Shown here in pieces: positions 60,617 to 64,000 of a stretch of DNA of 64,000 bases (positions are counted from its first letter, which is position 1; the number at the start of each line of letters is the position of its first letter). The position numbers and the translations under genes were made by a program. Below the pieces are notes generated by a model, which saw only the letters and a program-made list of their open reading frames with translations, had not been told where the DNA came from and did not search any database. The DNA comes from Odiellus spinosus (lineage: Eukaryota > Arthropoda > Arachnida > Opiliones > Phalangiidae). The DNA lies in assembly GCA_963920705.1 (NCBI GenBank), contig OY987227.1, positions 3,322,526-3,386,525 of the forward strand. The letters are read 5' to 3'.

Positions 60617-63600
60617 GTATATAAGCCAGAAGCAGAGTCAGATTAAAGGGGGAGCGGAGGGGGTAATTGTCCCGGACGCTCTGATTTAGTCCGCAAGGTT
60701 TCCGATAACCGACCCCCCACCATATAACGATGGTTTTGAACTAATTAGGACCTGGGGAGTTCAGAAAAAATACTTAAAAAAATCTTCAACCATCGGAAGT
60801 TTGAGAAAAACCATTTCAAAATTTGAAGTTAGCATATTAAATCCCATAGATTCTAACCCAACCCAACCTAAAATAAACCCAACCCAACCCAACCCATGGG
60901 AATTTCAAATTTTCAAATACGTTTTCTCAAACTTCCGGTGGTCGGAGATTTTTTTTTTATTATTTTTTCTGAACTCCCAATGTCCTAAATAGTCTATAAC
61001 CATCGTTATTTAGTGGGGGGTCGGTTAACGGAAATCTCCCATATGCTTTAAATATTTGCTTTAGGAAAACGAGGTGGGATTCTGCGTCAGAAACGCGTGT
61101 ATTTGCTGCCTTCCAATGTGTGTGAAAACTATTGGAAACAAGAGAAAGAAAACTAGAGGAAGTGAAATGGTTTCTGACATGGAAGATGATTCTGATGACA
61201 GCAAAGAGCAAAAAGTATTATTTGTTAATTTAATTTTCTAGTAATTTAAAAAAGTAACCAATTAAAAACGAACAATTTTCTAAAGGAAAATGATGACTAC
61301 GTTTCTGGAGAGCAAGATGGAATAGAATTTTACCGCCACTTAATCAAGGTTATAACCTCTTTTTACTTATTTTTAATTTAGTCATTTTTACCTACAAATC
61401 GAGTGAATTGTTGGGCACGTTTTTGGCTTTCCCAAAATTAGTTATGACGCTAAACATTGCTATTGAATATTTTTGCACTTAAAAACTAGTTAGATATGTA
61501 ATATTTGGCATCAAAACTTATTTTCCGATCGCCAAAAAACTGAATTTAGCCATAAATAATGCATTTTTTTTTTTAATTTTTTTAAATTCCTTTGTATTAA
61601 ATTTGACTTGCGGTGAAAATTTTCATTCAATTTAAGGTAAAGATGACCGCAAGGAAGCGAGTGGTGATATTCATTTTACCTAAAATTTAAATACTATTTT
61701 ATAGCTGGAAATGAGAATGCCTCGACACGCAGGGATTCATAAGAAAACTGCACCAAGGGCCGATTATATAATTTCCGAAATAAGAGGTAATCCCCAATCA
61801 AATTCTATTTATTATTACAATTAGTTTTAAAAGTTCACTTATTGTCTATTCTAATAAACTATAGCCAGGGAAAGGGAATTGGAAAATTCGTCCGAGGAGG
61901 ATAGAAAGAAGTTGGTTCTTTTATGTCCCGCGTTTCAATGATAGACGCAATAAAAGTAAAAATATTTATTTAAAGGGGGTTGGAAGATCTGGAACGTAAA
62001 CTGGCACCGAAACATCACCATAATCCGTGGTTCATCATTGTCATCTCAATTATACAACTCATTGCTCTCATAGTTTCGCTCAGTCTGGGTGGTAGGTTGT
62101 AAAAACCCTTTCTATAATGATATCGAGAAAGAATAGAAGTTACACTATAATTCTTATGGGTAAAGGGTGGCAGTGTTCAACTTTGAATTGTGGGAGTGGC
62201 TTGCGAACGGTTTGGAATGTCTATCATCAATAATGTCTTTACTTCCCAGAGTCCACCACCGGCCGTAATTCAAATTATATAGGTTCGTAGTGGCCAAGGC
62301 TTAACGTAAAAAAAAACTACTTTGCGACAAATAACGCGTATATTTTTTTGCTACGTTTTTACAAATTTTATTCTTTAATGTATCTGATAATAAACAGTTA
62401 AGCCCCCTTATCAATCAACTTTTTCTCTGTCACTCCAAGCCTGTTAAAGGGACTATCTGCGATTATTAAATCCCCTTTAAAGTCGCCTTCTTTTCTAGCT
62501 TAGCAGACGACGTTGTACATAACAAACTGTACAGTCAAAGCTTGGCTGTGTGCATAAGGGAAGAGCATTTTATAGGGGCAATTTTCAGAGTAGATAGGGA
62601 CTTTAGCGCGGGTTAAACGAAAAGCTTCATTTAATCTTCACCTTAGATATGACGGAAAAGCTCGATTCTTGGTAAAAAATATTCCTATAATGGAGTAAAT
62701 GGGTACGTAAGAATTCCCAATGTAACTTCTATCCTTTAATGAGAATGATAATTATGATCATTAAGATATATATTTATTTTTAAAGGGTTTGCCTTGACCG
62801 GAGTGGAGCCCAAAATAGAGCTGGTCCATGACGTGAAAACCTTTCGGGGTGTAGAAACGTACGACATTTGGCACCGACCAAACATATGGATTGGACCACC
62901 CATAGGAGAACTAATTCGTAAGATGTTTGTCGACTGAAACTTGAAGTCGTTTGAACTAGCCTAAGTACACCATTTTTTCTCAAATGGTAATAGGTTACGG
63001 AGCTATCTACGCCCCTTGTATGAGATATGACGAAGTGGTGACCATAAATTTGCTTTCGCAACCTCACGGTGACAAAGGGGAACTCGGTTGTTGCGTCGTG
63101 AAAAAACACGATGTTGCGGGAACAACTACGTTCAAAGAATGCGGACTTTTAACCATGGGTGAGTAAAATATCAAAGGGAAACTTGAAGCTAAAAATGGAA
63201 CAGCTTTTGAATTTATTTTCGTAATCACCATGCCAAAAATTCATTTCTAACGTTTTGATAAGTTTGAGTAAAAGTAAATATAAATCCGGGCCTATCATAT
63301 TATTTCAGCCTTCAACAGCGCTTTAATGTCCTAAAGTTAGAAAAACATTCTCCCGTTTGAATCTCAAAGTCTTGGACATCAAAGGCCATCCTATTCTTCT
63401 AATGTTAGACATTGCAAGAGCTGTTGAAGGCTGATATGATTAAGCCTTATTTATACTTGCATTCAGACTTAACTAATCTTAAGAATAAGAAATTAGTTTA
63501 AGCACCAAAAACGTGTTTAATAAATTGGCATGGTGATTCCGAAAATAAATTCAAACGCTGCTCCATTTTTAGCTTCAAGTTTGAAATTATTATTAACAAA

Positions 63601-63781
63601 TTAATCAAATTTCGAAGGAGGAGGAGCTTGGTATACCCAACTTTGTTCTAAAGTTAAGCCCAAAAAAACTATTTTAAAACCGTGTTGTTTCGGATATCTG
63701 GGTAATTGCAAAATGACGACTGACAAGGGCTGCAAAGCTCACGGAGGATACTATTTTGATTCGAAGGAACATTGCAGTCAG
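60071..63781 (+). CDS. inactive rhomboid (iRhom / RHBDF) protein, 5' part
   Basis: Exons: 60071-60616, 61065-61214, 61286-61348, 61705-61786, 61865-61910, 61976-62091, 62786-62917, 62994-63158 and 63618-63781, continuing past the right edge. All junction phases agree. iRhoms are catalytically dead rhomboid-family proteins of the ER and Golgi that control EGF-ligand and ADAM17/TACE trafficking (known for the family). The diagnostic motifs are in the luminal iRhom homology region: NIWIGPPIGELIRYGA, YAPCMR, ELGCCVVKKHD and KPCCFGYLGNCKMTTDKGC then YYFDSKEHCSQ. One membrane helix precedes them (WFIIVISIIQLIALIVSL). The remaining helices are off-window. The first two exons are less certain than the rest. 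Drosophila rhomboid-5 is the likely counterpart, though orthology is not proven. Confidence 0.85.
60698..61034. mobile_element. hairpin element in the first iRhom intron
   Basis: GTTTCCGATAACCGACCCCC at the left mirrors GGGGGTCGGTTAACGGAAAT at the right. The arms run about 110 bases inward (AACGATGGTT.., GGGGAGTTCAGAAAAAA / TTTTTTCTGAACTCCC, CGGAAGTTTGAGAAAA / TTTTCTCAAACTTCCG). The loop contains CCCAACCCAACCCAACCCA. It occupies most of the intron and ends about 30 bases before the next acceptor. Confidence 0.85.
61065..61910 (+). CDS. iRhom cytosolic exons 2-5
   Basis: 61065-61214 (ENEVGFCVRNACICCLPMCV, then a basic and an acidic patch), 61286-61348 (ENDDYVSGEQDGIEFYRHLI), 61705-61786 (MRMPRHAGIHKKTAPRADYI) and 61865-61910 (ARERELENSSEEDRK). 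Acceptors are good (CTTTAG, TAAAG, TATAG). Donors at 61214 (GTATTA), 61348 (GTTATA) and 61910 (GTTGGT) are weak, while that at 61786 (GTAATC) is ordinary. The chain phases are consistent with the certain exons that follow. Charged cytosolic sequence without a known domain; boundaries are tentative. Confidence 0.6.
61976..62091 (+). CDS. iRhom exon: juxtamembrane region and first membrane helix
   Basis: The acceptor is TTTAAAG|G (phase 2) and the donor is CTGGGTG|GTAGG (phase 1). It encodes LEDLERKLAPKHHHNPW, then a hydrophobic helix (FIIVISIIQLIALIVSLSL). In iRhoms a single helix separates the cytosolic N-terminus from the luminal loop, and this exon fits that place exactly. Confidence 0.82.
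62092..62785. other. iRhom intron with a dispersed-repeat fragment
   Basis: 62446-62490 (TTAAAGGGACTATCTGCGAT, CCCCTTTAAAG) matches the fragment at about 165-215 near the other end of the window. GGTTAAACGAAAAGCTT... with AAAAGCTCGATTCTTGG (about 62610-62670) recurs near 20410-20460. No exon. Confidence 0.6.
62786..62917 (+). CDS. iRhom exon: start of the luminal iRhom homology region
   Basis: The acceptor is TTAAAG|GG (phase 1) and the donor is CTAATTC|GTAAG (phase 1). It encodes FALTGVEPKIELVHD.., FRGVETYDIWHRPN and IWIGPPIGELI. The W-I-G-P motif followed by L-I is a strong iRhom signature (human proteins have FWIGP). Confidence 0.9.
62994..63158 (+). CDS. iRhom exon: Cys-rich luminal region
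   Basis: The acceptor is GGTAATAG|GT (phase 1) and the donor is ACCATGG|GTGAGT (phase 1). It encodes RYGAIYAPCMRYDEV, then GDKGELGCCVVKKHDVAGTT and FKECGLL. PCMR and the CCV..D..G motif are conserved in iRhoms. Confidence 0.92.
63179..63582. mobile_element. 404-base hairpin element (family E) in an iRhom intron
   Basis: AAACTTGAAGCTAAAAATGG at the left mirrors CCATTTTTAGCTTCAAGTTT at the right. The arms continue through TTGAATTTATTTTCG / GAAAATAAATTCAA, ATCACCATGCCAA / GGCATGGTGAT and CAGCCTTCAACAGC / GCTGTTGAAGGCTG. It fills nearly the whole intron between the exons at 63158 and 63618. A half copy is at 17365-17430. Confidence 0.88.
63618..63781 (+). CDS. iRhom exon: conserved PCCxG luminal motif
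   Basis: The acceptor is TTCGAAG|GA (phase 1) and the donor is GTCAG|GTAAGC (phase 0). It encodes GGAWYTQLCSKVKPKK, then KPCCFGYLGNCKMTTDKGC and GGYYFDSKEHCSQ. The PCC(I/F)G...G.C..T...C...GY(F/Y)....LCSQ pattern is diagnostic for iRhoms. The next exons (luminal end and core helices) lie beyond the window. Confidence 0.93.
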
Positions 63782-64000
63782 GTAAGCGGTTGAGGCAGAG
63801 GTATAAAAATGAAAATGTCAAAAGTAAATAGGTAATTTTTTCCGATATATCACGTAGTTTATTTCTGTAACGTTATTAACAATAACTTTGATACGAAAGG
63901 TAGCAGTTTTGGATTAATCACTTTCATTTAAGACCGCACGAAAGCGACCTATTTTTAAAAATTTAGAAAATGGCGATTATAAATTATGTATTTTTATTAC
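63782..64000. other. iRhom intron, runs off the window
   Basis: It follows the GTAAGC donor. AT-rich with no recognised feature. Confidence 0.6.

Noticed and set aside
60840..60900. CCCAACCCAACCCAACCCA run as telomeric repeat
   Set aside because: It lies in the loop of a hairpin element and does not match the common animal telomere units.
1..64000. CRISPR array
   Set aside because: The regular arrays are direct tandem satellites without unique spacers, and the sequence is clearly eukaryotic.

Overview
This window is animal nuclear DNA: AT-rich, with spliced genes (GT-AG introns), metazoan-only protein families, and dense transposon and satellite sequence. No bacterial-style operons, ribosomal RNA or CRISPR are visible. 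A protostome, perhaps an arthropod, is my best guess. The exact organism cannot be read from the sequence.

Two host genes lie on the + strand. From the left edge to about 47.45 kb is the 3' part of a SMOC-like (SPARC-related modular calcium-binding; Drosophila magu/pentagone type) secreted matricellular gene. I reconstruct eight exons whose phases all agree: 3408-3662, 7172-7306, 9329-9535, 9866-10081, 33620-33713, 36303-36378, 46844-47105 and 47397-47446. They encode an EF-hand extracellular calcium-binding (EC) module, a very acidic linker, a thyroglobulin type-1 (TY) module, a second EC module and a short basic tail ending at a TAA. The first exons are off the left edge. From about 60.07 kb to beyond the right edge is the 5' part of an inactive rhomboid (iRhom / RHBDF, rhomboid-5) gene: a cytosolic N-terminal part, the first membrane helix and most of the Cys-rich luminal iRhom homology region. 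The catalytic-core-like membrane helices are off the right edge.

Almost everything else is mobile or repetitive DNA inside the introns and between the genes. The most complete mobile element (36852-41299) sits in a SMOC intron. It looks like an ISL2EU-type DNA transposon with two tail-to-tail genes: a SAP + SWIM + YqaJ-nuclease protein (+ strand) and a THAP + DDE transposase (- strand), both apparently unbroken. It is enclosed by an outer pair of roughly 300-base inverted repeats (36412-36727 and 42644-42912), together with a 23-base tandem array carrying about 20 inverted CCAAT motifs. At least four small elements have exact target-site duplications: a 1.6 kb hAT-type element (12034-13609, TAAAGGAC), two copies of a 178-base hAT-type MITE (25752-25928 and 33321-33499) and a hairpin element (49747-50037, GTAGAAG). 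Many other hairpin elements are seen, including two inside iRhom introns.

Tandem repeats are the other striking feature. Arrays with a 22- or 23-base unit occur at 0.56-2.25, 26.9-28.04, 41.55-42.01, 55.3-56.06 and 56.49-56.95 kb. A near-continuous 6.8 kb AT satellite cluster (52.4-59.25 kb) fills most of the space between the two genes. The open reading frames not listed here are short and AT-driven, and I could not support them as genes.
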